A stretch of DNA of 64,000 nt from Cordylochernes scorpioides (lineage: Eukaryota > Arthropoda > Arachnida > Pseudoscorpiones > Chernetidae): assembly GCA_030710605.1 (NCBI GenBank), contig CP092877.1, forward strand, positions 38,716,970 through 38,780,969. The letters run 5' to 3'. A program made the translations under genes and the position numbers. Positions 10,209-20,417 of the stretch are shown here, one piece after another. The notes under the pieces are model-generated. The model saw only the letters and a program-made list of their open reading frames with translations, was not told the DNA's origin and did not search any database. Numbering within the stretch: position 1 is the first letter of the stretch; every line of letters begins with the position of its first letter.

Positions 10209-10373
10209 GTGGATGGCTTTTCTTGATTTATCAAGAAATTGGGTTGGCCAAATATCACGGAGCAAGCTAAATAAACGTTTAGTTTATTTTTGCTCCCCTA
10301 GATGGCGCTCTGCCATCTAAAAAGCACATGTGCTCGTGGTCAGGAGATGCCTTCTTTATTTTTAATATATATA
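10209..10373 (+). mobile_element. Fold-back retrozyme-like unit 3, starting at the predicted cleavage site
   Basis: Plus-strand copy of the body of unit 1, beginning CGTGGATGGCTTTTCTTGAT and ending GGTCAGGAGATGCCTTCTTT. The first base is the base that would lie immediately 3' of hammerhead cleavage in unit 1. The unit thus looks like an inserted copy of a self-cleaved RNA. Confidence 0.65.
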
Positions 10374-10449
10374 TATTAAAAATGGCATATCCTGATCTTT
10401 TTATCTTTTATTTTTTTATTTCGATTTTTAATATATATATATATACATA

Positions 10450-11035
10450 GTGTTTGGTCTTAACAAAAGAATCGCTTCCATATTTTGAACCAAATAATAT
10501 GAAAATTTGAAGGTTACCGGTTTCTGCTTATGTGTGCTTATTTCGCATATGTTACCGCAATACCTACCTAATTAGGATCAGATTTTGACGGCATAATAGA
10601 GTTATGTCAAAACAAAAGAATCACTTCCATAGTTTAAACCACGTTATATGTAAATTTGAAGGTTACCAAGTTCTGTGTGTTTATTTCACACATGTTACCA
10701 CAATACTTACCTAATTAGGATCAAATATTGACGGAAAAAATATATAATAGTTGTTGTTGTTGTGTGTAAAATGGAGCCTCAGATGTCTCCATACATCTCT
10801 ATCACAGCAGTTGAAATGTCCTCTTTTTGGGTGTTTAAAGCTGCTGCTCTGGGTCATGTCAATTTTCTGCAAGGCTGCGGTCAACGGAATAATAGTGTTT
10901 GGTCATATATATAATAAAATAATCGTTTCTATAGTTTCAACCTCGGAGTATGCAAATTTGAAGCTCACCGAGCTCTTTGCATATAGTGTTTGTCCCGCAT
11001 ACGTTTTGACAAAAACTTGTCAAAGATGACAATGA
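10450..11035. repeat. Three diverged ~150-bp tandem units, the third displaced
   Basis: Units at about 10450-10598 and 10599-10745 share AAAGAATC-CTTCCATA, AATTTGAAGGTTACC, ATGTTACC and ACCTAATTAGGATCA. A more diverged third unit spans about 10895-11035 (TTTGAAGCTCACCGAG and so on). Between units 2 and 3 lies a ~150-bp GC-richer piece starting with a GTT microsatellite, probably an insertion. Confidence 0.65.
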
Positions 11036-11191
11036 GTTGACACGGGGAGAAGTTACTGTCATATTTTCAAACCGGGAATAAACCCATTAGTGCGATTAAA
11101 GGAAAACGTTGCCTTTTCAGGAGTAGTAATAATAAGCAAAAACGCTTCGGAGGATTAGTTTCTTTCTTTATTATATATAGCTTTTAGATAT

Positions 11192-11239
11192 TACAAACCC
11201 TTTTACAGTATCACATACTCCTGTAAAAGGGTTTGTGAT
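11192..11239. repeat. Hairpin with 16-bp arms
   Basis: ACAAACCCTTTTACAG is followed 16 bases later by its reverse complement CTGTAAAAGGGTTTGT. It could be a recent fold-back insertion; function unknown. Confidence 0.75.
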
Positions 11240-11388
11240 ACCGAAAGCTTGATATGATTACACAATAACCCAGAGAAACACCCTCTCCAAGCTTATATCT
11301 CTTTAATAAAGTGAAATTCATCGCCGTTAGCTTTTCTCTTTTTAGCAATAGTAGAATTAGATAAAATGTAAATCCTATATATATATAT

Positions 11389-12484
11389 ACAACAACAACA
11401 ACAAAAGCCTTTATTGGGCACACGTGCCATAAAGGATTCTCCCGGTAGGACAAAATAAATAAATAACAAATCAGCATCATAGTTATATATACAAATATTG
11501 GGTATTGACCTCGACCAATTATCGAGTTGGATCCGGTGTCTGTGCTAAATATTTTGATTGAGCTGATTTCCAGTATTTATAAAAAGCGAATGCAAAGGGT
11601 TTGGATTTTACGACATTTGCCATTAAAACATAAGGCGAATTGCTATTATAGCCGGTCTCTTGACGAAGAATTTATCTCTCTTCTTCCATTGCCGTACAGT
11701 AGAACATGTAGTGTGGAAAATCGAGACTAAATTCACCGTTGCATAAGGTGCATTTTATGGTCTTAGTTTTCAAAAGTGAAACATGATTAATTCTCTGTAC
11801 TGCAAAAAGGCTTCTTACTTGTGCAATGATTCTCTTTAAGGTTAGGGGGATATTGTCATTTAGATAGCATTCCATTGTAGGTGATGAATGAAAGTATTTA
11901 TAGTGAGAGTAGAGTATTGATTTTCTAATTCTTACATAATCCAGCTGCAAGGACTGATCGGTTGCAGTTCTAATAATTAGGGGGATGTATCTTTGTAGAA
12001 TATTGGAGTCTGTACTTCCAACAAGCCATGAGAAGCCGGTGTTATTAAGTAGCTCTGTTATACTTTTTACCAGTCCGATATTCTGTTTTAAAGAAATTGA
12101 AATGTCCCACAAATGTGCCAAACAAATTGAAGGTAGCCTGCTGCCGTCCATTTTCAGAATTCTAGTCCAGAATTTTAAAGTTAGTTTTTTCACTGTGATA
12201 TCAAGAGAGTTTCTTCCTGTTTCGGCCCTCAAAATATAGCCCGGAGTATAGCTTGGAAGGCACAGAAAACGTCTGAGAAAGGTATCCTGGATTCTATCTA
12301 AGATTAAAACTTGATCATATGCCCAGATTGGAGCCGCATAGAGTAGGACTGTCAAGATCATAGAATCCAACAATCTTATACTTGCATGGAAGGATTTGAG
12401 CTTGGACTTCAGAATAATCTCCCCCACAGCACCCATCGCGGCCATGGTCCTGCGTCTATAATTTGAAGCAACTTGAGTGAAAGA
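11389..12484 (-). mobile_element. Non-LTR retrotransposon (LINE), 5'-truncated
   Basis: The minus strand carries the C-terminal part of a LINE ORF2 and ends with a 3' region containing CCCAATAAAGG followed by a CTTTTGTTGTTGTTGTTG microsatellite tail at 11389-11405. Such simple-repeat tails are typical of several LINE clades. The upstream end falls near a TA run at 12505, where the truncated copy joins an unrelated repeat. Confidence 0.75.
11672..12484 (-). pseudogene. LINE ORF2 C-terminal fragment (RT thumb and zinc knuckle)
   Basis: About 270 residues resemble the region after the RT catalytic domain of LINE proteins: LLDSMILTVLLYAAPIWAYD, then LDRIQDTFLRRFLCLPSYTP, TGRNSLD, and a terminal zinc knuckle CTLCNGEFSLDFPHYMFYC (C-X2-C...H...C). 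RT catalytic motifs are absent because of 5' truncation. The open frame extends a further 67 codons upstream into unrelated AT-rich DNA, which I exclude. Confidence 0.8.
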
Positions 12485-12522
12485 AATCGAAAGGGTGAGC
12501 GGGATATATATATATATATATG

Positions 12523-12830
12523 TTATGATTAATTTGTTTGTTGTTAGATAAAGGGTTGATAAGACAAAGAATCGATAAGATAAAGGGTTGAAGGTGCAGT
12601 CGTGATAAAAAAGATAATTATTTACCATCAAGTAGCTTTTATTTTCAATTACTTGAGGAAAATATAACACATTAGTTATTTTCACAATATATGGAATTTA
12701 TAAAGTTACTCCTATATTAGTGATTAAAAAAGATATTTCAACTACGCATATTTACAACAAAACTGAAAGTTATTCTAAAAACGATGATAACAAAAGTATA
12801 ATTATCAATGAATAAAAATAAGATATATAA
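12523..12830 (+). repeat. ~310-bp interspersed repeat, inverted copy of 32951-33280
   Basis: Shared blocks include GTTGTTAGATAAAGGGTTGA, AAGTAGCTTTTATTTTCAAT, ATTAGTTATTTTCACA and TACAACAAAACTGAAAG. The partner lies on the opposite strand directly beside the gypsy-type element. Class unknown. Confidence 0.75.
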
Positions 12831-12894
12831 TTTTTTAAATATAAATTTTTTTTTTTTCATTTAGTTGTACATAGAGTTTAAATTTCGTTAAAAG

Positions 12895-12895
<1 letters not shown>

Positions 12896-12942
<47 letters not shown>
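12896..12942. repeat. (AT)n microsatellite
   Basis: About 23 AT dinucleotides without interruption. Confidence 0.95.
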
Positions 12943-12946
<4 letters not shown>

Positions 12947-13051
12947 CGGGTAAAGCTGGGTTATTTATGTTAAGTAAGGAATGAAGACAATTGTGTTGGT
13001 TATAAATGTATTTTTGTATGGGTGAGTCAAGGTATATCTGGTTGTTTATAT

Positions 13052-13241
13052 TGTAGCAAAGTTTTTATTATTCTATTAGCATAGTATCATTTTTATGTTC
13101 ATATTTTTCTACTCTATACTACTACCCTGTTCTGCTACTCCCTCATTGCTTATCTTTTATTTATCATTCATAGTTTGTCCTTGCCTTAAATAAATTTCTG
13201 CGTGATCTCGAAATTTGTCTTTCCTCATTTTCCACGTGGGA
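13052..13241 (+). mobile_element. Solo miniature LTR (TRIM family)
   Basis: It starts TGTAGCAAAG and ends CCACGTGGGA, flanked by ATAT on both sides. It is homologous to the terminal repeats of the complete small element at 58549-59225. The polyadenylation-like CTTAAATAAATT sits about 60 bp before the end, as in the other copies. Confidence 0.7.
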
Positions 13242-13597
13242 ATATTGTGGAAAAACTTAAATGCAGTCTCTATGTAATTAGGACTTGATAATAACACAGC
13301 AGAAATTACCACGAGAGTTCACTCTAAACTTGAAATCCATTGGTCTCTTATAAAGGTGAATTTTCATAAATCGTGGTTGCTCATCAGATAGACTGCTCAT
13401 TTGAGGTTTTCTCTTACAGCAGAGTCTCGATTTAACGCAAAGAACATTTCCAGACATTTATTTTTTTGTACACATTTCTCTGTTCTCGTTTTTTCTCTCT
13501 CTCTTTCTCCTTGTTAATATCATATGACTATTCTCTTTAAGGCCTAAAATTATTGTTAATATATATGTATAGACAAATATAAAGGTATACATGTATG

Positions 13598-13655
13598 ATT
13601 GCGCAAGTGTCCCTAGAGGGACTTAGCGTTTTAAATTGAAATAAATAAATAAACA
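13598..13655 (+). repeat. LINE 3'-end fragment with (AAAT)n tail
   Basis: GCGCAAGTGTCCCTAGAGGG followed by ACTTAGCGTTTTAAATTGA and an AAATAAATAAATAA tail. A reverse-strand copy is at 25555 and a more distant one at 45652. Confidence 0.6.
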
Positions 13656-14671
13656 CGCATTTCTCTATCGTATATTCTATTGCGCCTATAAATACGGTAT
13701 TTTCAACATTAAATAGTGAAAGGATTATATCCTTAAGTTTAAAAAAATATTGATTAGAAAAATAGAACAAATCTTCCCTTCTACAAAGTTACGATATTTT
13801 GAAGATGAACATTTTCGACCTTACAAGACACATATGCGCTAAATTTTATACTTTAAAAATGAGATAATTTAATCTTAAACTGAATTGGTGTCTTAAATTT
13901 GATACAACTTATTATTGTTTAGTTCTTCTATATATAAAATATTTGTATTTTCGACTCGAAGAAAGAAAATCTCGTTCTTATATGCGATTTTTTATTAAAT
14001 TCGGCAGGTCTTAAATCGAGATTCAACTATAAAACTCTTTATGTTTAAACCATTTTTATTAGTAATATAATATTGTCACTGAATAATTATTTCGAATACT
14101 CTGTTTTCAGTTTATCATAATAAATATTTCTCTAGTCATTGCCGCTTAACATGCTTGTAGATTATCTCTTATAAAATTAATTTAACACTTTTTTGAATTA
14201 TATAGATTTAATTAATAAATTATTTTTTAATTAAGCTTCTGGAATACTCGTCATAACTACCGAGACAATATTAATATAGATAAAAGTAAAAGAAGCTTTA
14301 TCTAAAATGAATATTCTAAATATAATATTTAAATTAGTTATATTTTTGGTGGTATTTAGTTTTCCCGCCGATTTTGTAAGGAGGCAGACGATTCCAAGTT
14401 TTGGCAGCAGAAGACTGCCAGCTGGCTCCAATATCGGCTGGTTCCTTCGATCAACAGGAAATGAGAAACAATAGCGTGAAGATCCATCTTGGGTGGAATT
14501 GATGCTTATTCCCCCATTGTTATCAACACTAACAATCTATCGGATGGGAAGAAGCTCACTTTTTACTGGTTCTCTCTTTGTGTTGAGATCAAGTAGCTGG
14601 AAATAATAGCTTTATGTCTTCCTCTCAACTAATTAGTTGAGAAAAATTGTGGACGTTATACTTAAGTTTGA
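13656..14671. other. AT-rich stretch, no supported feature
   Basis: I see no gene or repeat with a partner elsewhere in the window. Confidence 0.5.
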
Positions 14672-14920
14672 AGAACGACATTTGAAAATATCCGTATGCG
14701 TTTCTTTTGAACGAAAAATTGAAATTTATTTTAAGGAGAAATAACGATTATTTCTAAACTTAGGGATGAAGTATGAAAGGATGAATTTTGATCCAGTCCA
14801 GGGATGGGAAAATTTTCATACCTCATCCCTAAGGTTAGAAATAATCGTTATTTCTCCTCTAAAATAAATTCGTTCAAAAGAAACACATGCGGTATATTTT
14901 TAAATGTTCTACAATCATAG
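14672..14920. repeat. Fold-back element with ~100-bp inverted arms
   Basis: Arms 14672-14770 and 14820-14920 are inverted copies sharing TTCTTTTGAACGAA, GAGAAATAACGATTATTTCT and AGGGATGA, around a ~50-bp centre. A shorter relative lies at 53010-53170. Confidence 0.8.
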
Positions 14921-15108
14921 GCTACATTATATTGTATAAAAATACTTAAGTTTCCTTTTTTAATAGTTTAGAATTAACACAAAGCAATAACGCGAAATCC
15001 ATATATAAAAATGGAAGGATTTAAGCACCAATGTTTCTTTTATGAACAATAAAAACTTCTGGTTAGTATGTAGACATCAATTTTCAATTACCATAACTAC
15101 GAGTATAT

Positions 15109-15291
15109 TGTAATGAAGTATTTATTATTTTACACTAGTATTAACAGAGTATCATTTTTTATGTTTATATTTTACCACTCTGTAAACTTCCCTCATTCCT
15201 TATCGTTTGTTTATCCTTCATAGTTTGTTCTTATCTTAAATAAATCGCTGTGTTATCTCGAAGATTGTCTTTCCTAATTTTCCATGTTGTA
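15109..15291 (+). mobile_element. Solo miniature LTR (TRIM family), diverged ends
   Basis: Body matches the family (TTAACAGAGTATCATTTTTT, CTCTGTAAACTTCCCTCATT, CTTAAATAAATCGCTG). The ends read TGTAATGAAG and CATGTTGTA in place of TGTAGCAAAG and CACGTGGCA. Confidence 0.65.
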
Positions 15292-15310
15292 ATATTATAG
15301 GATTATAAAC

Positions 15311-15397
15311 TCAAAAGGTATTTACGCTCGTTGAAGAACGAATTTATTGAAAGCTAGCGAAATAAACATGTTAGAAGAAGCTCCTTTTGAGTTTATA
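15311..15397 (+). repeat. Small fold-back with hammerhead-like remnants (AGCT type)
   Basis: Reads CTCGTTGAAGAACG, AATTTAT, TGAAAGCTAGCG, in the same order as the 4313-4380 motif. It begins CTCAAAAGG and closes with CCTTTTGAG, so the ends are inverted. The CUGANGA core is degraded. Confidence 0.45.
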
Positions 15398-15824
15398 AAA
15401 TTATAATATACAAACTTCTACTGTCCTTACTGAGAGCCAAGCCTTCACAATATATTTTTTCATCACAGTAAGGACAGTAGAAGTTTGTATTGTATATAAA
15501 AGAAACATTCGTGCTTAAATTCTTTCATTTTATATATAGTAAGGAATATAGTTTCTTTGGGGCGTCAATTTGATGATGTCTTCTTTGTAGGAGACGTAGA
15601 GATATAACTGAAAAGTGTATTCCTATTTATTAAATATAATTAGTAGAATTTTTTAATTCAGTGTTCATTCATAACAAAACATAATATATTATTTGGCTTA
15701 ATGTTTAATATAAATAAAGCTTTGATATATAAGGTTGTCCCAAAATATCTTGTTTTTCTTAACGTTGTTTTCTTATTACTAGGCGAATAATATTATTACG
15801 ACGAATACATAATAATACATAATG

Positions 15825-15966
15825 CAATCATTTCTTGAAAATAAAGATATTTGGGCCAGTAAATCTTTTTATTACCTCGACGTTTCGACAAAAAAACTTT
15901 GTCCTCGTCAGGAGCAAACAAAAATTAAAAGATTTACTGGCCGAAGTATCTTTATTTTCAAGAAAT
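15825..15966. mobile_element. Fold-back unit carrying a complete hammerhead core (ACGT type)
   Basis: The ends are inverted repeats (GAAAATAAAGATATTTGGGCCAG-type arm against CTGGCCGAAGTATCTTTATTTTC). The hammerhead at 15876-15914 lies in the loop. No coding capacity. Related sequence occurs at 5405-5490 and about 3300-3395. Confidence 0.65.
15876..15914 (-). ncRNA. Hammerhead ribozyme candidate (ACGT helix III)
   Basis: On the minus strand: CTC, CTGACGA, G, GACAAA with a short loop to TTTGTC, GAAA, CGT, C, GAG. The core CUGANGA and GAAA are exact, the cleavage triplet is GTC (the commonest in nature), helix I pairs CTC/GAG, and helix III is the self-complementary ACGT. One extra G next to helix II would be bulged. 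As at 7475, helix III implies dimeric action. Confidence 0.65.
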
Positions 15967-16261
15967 ATGAATGCCGGCCAGGTAGCCTCTATCTTTACAA
16001 TAATACAATTACTTTATACATGACGGCTAATAATATTGGTATTCCATTTTTGCAAAGTGTTTACGAACTTTTGTGACAACCTTGTGATTTATTTTGTGTC
16101 CTTGTTGTCTTGATTTGGTGACGTTTTCTTTGTTGGAGAGGAAGGATAAGTGGAAAGTACCATTTTAAATTTAAAATCAGACGATTATAAAATTCAGTGT
16201 TTCTTTATCATTATCATTTTGTGTAATGTTTAATGATAATATGTTTTGAAAATAGAGAAAT

Positions 16262-16510
16262 TTATCAAATGATCTTTAATTAAAAAGGCATATATTGGGT
16301 CAAAATATCATTTATTTTACCAATATTTCAGTTGGCTGAACACCAACCTTTTTCAAGATACAAAATATTTATGTCAACAAATGTTATGTGACGCTGAGTT
16401 TGGTGTTGACTTAAATATGTTGTAATACTTTGAAAAAAGTTGGCATTCAGCCAACTGATATATTGGTAAAATAAATTATTTTTGTTCCGTATACCTTTTT
16501 GATTAAATAT
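16262..16510. mobile_element. Family A fold-back element
   Basis: It opens with AAAAAGGCATATATTGGGTC and CCAATATTTCAGTTGGCTGA, and closes with the inverted complement (TTGGCATTCAGCCAACTGATATATTGG-type, then TACCTTTTTG). The degenerate hammerhead-like piece is duplicated in opposite orientation. Confidence 0.7.
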
Positions 16511-16860
16511 TTTATTATGTGTGTTCTTTGTGGCGTTGATTCGATAGTATTTTTATTTGGTATAACGGAAAAACGTGATAGTAAGGAAAAAAAAAACACA
16601 TTTTAATTGGTATAATTTGTAGATATTATAATTTCGTGTTTCTTTATCATATTCTATGTAGTATGTATGTGGCCATGGCATTTCAAATTCACAAAATATA
16701 ATTTCCAACTTACAACCTCTAATAAAGAAGTTAATGCTATGTGTGTTTTGTGAGTGTAGAGATAAAATTTCAAATATTCAAATAAAAACAATCAAATACT
16801 TTATCACATTATAATTTCAATATTTTCGGTTAAAAATTGATATGTATAACAGAGTATATA

Positions 16861-17068
16861 CACTCATAGACAAAATTTAAGAAAGTTGTACTTCAACAAT
16901 GTATATCAGGATTCAGGCAGACACTTTAAAAATATTTGATACACAGTGACCTTTTTTGAAGACATACGAGATTACCAAGTGTGAACAAAATTGTCTTTGT
17001 CTCCTTCAAAAAACAGACGACCGGCAACAACCAAGACTTTCCACTTCCTTACCTTTTGTCCATGAGGG
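16861..17068. mobile_element. MITE family 1 copy (TA target, mariner-like ends)
   Basis: Ends CACTCATAGACAAAATTTAA and the inverted TACCTTTTGTCCATGAGGG are flanked by TA. It shares the interior TATTTGATACACAGTGACCT and GTGAACAAAATTG with copies at 20418, 24422, 41399, 60677 and 63621. No ORF. Confidence 0.85.
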
Positions 17069-17562
17069 TAACCTTACTCGTTGCGATAAGAAAGGGTATA
17101 AAATTATAATAAGTACGTATAGTTTGAGAGAATAATATATGTGTTTATAATATAATGAATAATATTTATTGGTTAAATTAATACCTAAATACTTTTATAA
17201 TTATTGCCTTCTTTCGAAATAGGAAACATATTTCAATAAGAAAAGTATTATTTCAAAATATTCCAAACATATATACGTTTCTTGTTTATATATAAGAAGA
17301 GGTATCGTAATTTTAAACAAAATAAATCACTGAAATAGAATACATTTTTATATATTTGACTGTGGATCGATGGTAACGTCCAATCAGCTTTAAGATAAGA
17401 GGTGACAAGAAGGATGGGAGCTCGAGGGGACAGTGATACATCGTCTGGTGTCCTTCTGAGAGATTTTGTCCCTACGTCCTTGTTGTCAGATTGTCATAGG
17501 TCACTCAACCTGATTGGTCGGTATTGAAACGTTCTACTGCAATAAAACAAATTGAAAAGTTA
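17069..17562. other. Unclassified stretch
   Basis: A GC-richer block at 17370-17530 is not open in any frame and has no match in the window. Confidence 0.5.
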
Positions 17563-17736
17563 AAAACAAAAGGCATCTCCTGATCGGGAAACTAGTGAAA
17601 AAGTCAAAGTTTAAGAATTTACACACAGGAAATCTAGAATAATAAAATAAAATCAAAGATTAGTTGATATTTATTCCGACAGATAACGCAAGCCATCAAA
17701 AACGTTTAGTTGCATGATCAGGAGATGCCTTTTTCT
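17563..17736 (-). mobile_element. Family B fold-back element
   Basis: Both ends carry the terminal motif in inverted orientation: AAAAGGCATCTCCTGATC and GATCAGGAGATGCCTTTTT. Between them are TAGTTGATATTTATTCC, GCAAGCCATC and TTTAGTTGCATG. Confidence 0.75.
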
Positions 17737-17967
17737 TAATTTATCTACCTGATCCCCGATTTGATAGCCATATATATCCTCCAGATGAGGAAGTACTGGG
17801 CTTCAGCGAATGCAATAAGGGCGTGAATCACGGAAGAGATGTCATTGTACACTCTTAACGACTTCCTGGCAACCTTCTACATCTTCTAGGCCTCGTTCTT
17901 AAACATTGTTGGATTTTCTTATACACCAATCTCTGCTATTCAGCTCAACTCTTCTTCTATTACAGAG

Positions 17968-17969
<2 letters not shown>

Positions 17970-18008
<39 letters not shown>
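17970..18008. repeat. (AT)n microsatellite
   Basis: About 19 uninterrupted AT dinucleotides. Confidence 0.95.
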
Positions 18009-18011
<3 letters not shown>

Positions 18012-18044
18012 CGGAATATATATTTTGAATAACGTGGTTAGCTT

Positions 18045-18180
18045 CTCTTTATTAATCAAGAAAGGCCAATTCAAGAATAATTAAAAATCAACGATTAGTT
18101 GATATTTATTCTGACAGATGGCGCCAACCATACGAAACTTTTAGTTGCACAATCATGAGATACATTTTCTTAATTATTTT
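18045..18180 (-). repeat. Family B copy
   Basis: Minus-oriented family B body: TTAATCAAGAAAGGCC, AATTAAAAATCAACGA, GATGGCGCCAACCAT, TTTAGTTGCACAATC, then a decayed end ATGAGATACATTTTC. Confidence 0.65.
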
Positions 18181-18814
18181 GCTTTGTTAAATATTTTAAT
18201 GATTATGATAATTAGGAAATATAACTTTCTAAATAATTATATACTTTTAACGACAGCTATATCTGTAGCATTGTTCAATGAAACGTTTTTCATTCTCCAG
18301 TATTAATACAAGAATAATAATAATATTTTACGTATTTAAAAATCGATATTTTTTTGTATTTCTGTAAATTGTTCATTTTGTGTTTATCCAGGTGTTGTAG
18401 AATTATTTGTTTAGTAGCACTCAAGTTTCCATTAAGATTTGCCTCCCGCACGCCAAGTTTTTACACCACTCTGTGAGCTGCACTTTAATCTATTTTGACC
18501 AAAATAGCAGGGGAATTAACGACACGCACAACATGGAAAAATATCAAAAACAAATCTTATTTAAAATAACGAAACTATATAATTCTTTTTTACATTCTAT
18601 ATTTTCCTTTTTTATAATTTCTACAAAATATTAGATGGTACAAGGATATGGTGGGAATGTTTTTAAAACAGAATATACTGTAAGTATACCATATGTCTAC
18701 ACTTATCAATGCAAAGGAATAGCTAAATTACATCACTTTCTTCTTTAAAAGGCTTGATTAGCATGCACAGAAGGAGATAGATAGGTTTAAAATAAGTTTT
18801 CTTAGAAGATTGAA
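18181..18814. other. Unannotated stretch
   Basis: AT-rich; the 75-codon frame at 18407 has no recognisable motif. Confidence 0.5.
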
Positions 18815-19440
18815 AGTTTCGCCCAATAATCAACAATTCGACTTGTGGGATGATGACTGGATAGAAACCGCTACAAGAAAACTTCACTCTAAGAACAAAC
18901 CTTCAATAATTTAGTTACATAACCGTTTAGTAAACTCGGTTAATAAAATTGTCTTTCAACAATTACAAATAAGTTTCGCCCAATAATCAACAATTCGACT
19001 CTAGGAACGATGACTAGATAGAAACCACTACTAGAAAACTTCGCTCTAAGAACAAACCTTTAATAATTTAGTTACATAACCGTTTAGTAAACTCGGTCAA
19101 TAAAATTGTCTTCAACAATTGCAAATAATTTGAGTCAAAAGGCGATCCATTAATTAAGTTTATATAAAAGGGCGTACCTGGATCTGTAAGAAAAAAAAAT
19201 CTCAAAATATTTTGAGAGATTGCTCCCTCTTTATGAATTTATTGCACAGTCCATATTTTACAGATCCAGGTACGCCCTTTTGTATAAATTTCAAATAGGT
19301 TTCGCCCAACAATCAACAAAATACTTGTAGGACGATGACTAGATATAAACCACTAGTAGAAAACTTCACTCCAAGAACAAACCTCTAATAATTTAGTTAC
19401 ATAACTGTTTAATAAACTTAGTTATAATAAAAGTGAATTC
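18815..19440 (+). repeat. Tandem repeat of ~155-bp unit, three copies, interrupted once
   Basis: Units at about 18815-18968 and 18969-19127 are adjacent; the third follows at about 19298-19440. Shared blocks: GTTTCGCCCAATAATCAACA, GATGACT-GATA, TTAGTTACATAACCGTTTAG and AATAAAATTGTC. A fold-back element (19128-19291) separates units 2 and 3. Confidence 0.85.
19128..19291. mobile_element. Family C fold-back element inserted in a tandem repeat
   Basis: The 164-bp insertion is flanked by CAAATA on both sides. The unit 1/unit 2 junction of the tandem repeat shows the uninterrupted sequence. It starts after AATTTGAGTCAAAAGGCGA and contains inverted arms AAGGGCGTACCTGGATCTGT and ACAGATCCAGGTACGCCCTT. 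A second copy with a 12-bp duplication lies at 52113-52313. Confidence 0.85.
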
Positions 19441-20165
19441 AACATCTTTCTATCTACAGAGGGAGTTAAGTACACAAGCAGGGAGACACGGCTCAGTGGT
19501 CGGTATTGGATCTCTAAGAGAAAAAGAAGAAAGCAAACAACAAAGGATGTCCCCGAGAGACCCATCTGGATAAGCCAGGACATCGGGTTCCCCAACTTAA
19601 TAAGAGCGGACTAATTGTGGACTTAATTGCTTCGAGTTCTTCTTCAACTCTGCTAATTAGATTCCGGCACGGATTAGAAGCGGGGAATGCAAATGAGGTA
19701 AATTAATGAACTGGATTTATTGGTTTTATGGGAAACCTACAAAAAATGCACTACGTCTCTGATTACCGTAAGGAATATTTAAAGTTGAGACGTTTGGTTT
19801 GTTACTCAGTGGGATAAATCGACCTTTGTACTGCATACCTCCGTACAAAGGCAACAACACGTTCTGGTGAATGGAGATATACAACAATAAGGCGAAAGTG
19901 TATCCAATACACGTCTCGTGAGAGAATTCCACCGCAGACATTCGCTCTGACAACAAACATTCATCCAGATATCTGTTGTTTATTCATTCCTTATGGTAAT
20001 CTTAACTTAATTTACCTCTTTAATTTGTTCAGTTATTCTCAAGTGCTTTCGCTAGCACGAAAGCCAGAGATGAACGATTTTGAGAAGATACATTTCACTG
20101 GAATCCTGATCTTTTTACTTTAATATTGATATAAGAAATTATTTATGTTATTGAATTATGAACAC
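19441..20165. other. Unclassified stretch, partly GC-richer
   Basis: 19480-19700 is less AT-rich but is interrupted by stops in every frame. Nothing recognised. Confidence 0.5.
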
Positions 20166-20178
20166 AAATGGTATTATT

Positions 20179-20384
20179 TAATACATAGCAATAACGCGCC
20201 ATCTATATAATACAAATGAAAACACCAAAACGCGAATGTTTCTTTTCACAAAAAATCAAACTTCTACTGTCCTTACTGTAATGAGCCAAGCCCTCCAATA
20301 TTTTTACATCGTAGTAAGGACAGTAGAAGTTTGATTTATTTGTGAAAAGAAACATTCGCGTTTTTGGTGTTTTCATTTGTATTA
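20179..20384. mobile_element. Family D fold-back element, 13-bp target duplication
   Basis: Almost the entire 206 bp is one long palindrome (arms with GAAAACACCAAAACGCGAAT, GTTTCTTTTCACA and CTTCTACTGTCCTTACTG and their complements). The sequence AAATGGTATTATT flanks it directly on both sides (20166-20178 and 20385-20397). Long, exact and non-TA duplications fit target-primed insertion rather than a Tc1-type cut-and-paste. Confidence 0.85.
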
Positions 20385-20417
20385 AAATGGTATTATTAAA
20401 AGTTTCTGCATCATTTA

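Larger units (their letters stand above)
15003..15538. repeat. Nested inverted repeat (family D) interrupted by other insertions
   Basis: The outer arms match each other inverted (AAGCACCAATGTTTCTTTTAT near 15025 against its complement near 15510) and the inner arms are CAAACTTCTACTGTCCTTACTG and its complement (15417-15480). The uninterrupted version is at 20179-20384. Here a miniature LTR (15109-15291) and another fold-back (15311-15397) sit inside the left arm. Confidence 0.65.

Noticed and set aside
14672..14920. CGAAATTT-type sequence as another hammerhead helix III
   Set aside because: Bases after GAA do not form a palindrome starting at the A15.1 position, and no CUGANGA-like core precedes it.
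20179..20384. Family D as a hammerhead, since one strand reads TAATGAGCC near the centre
   Set aside because: No GAAA element follows and the centre is explained by the palindrome itself.
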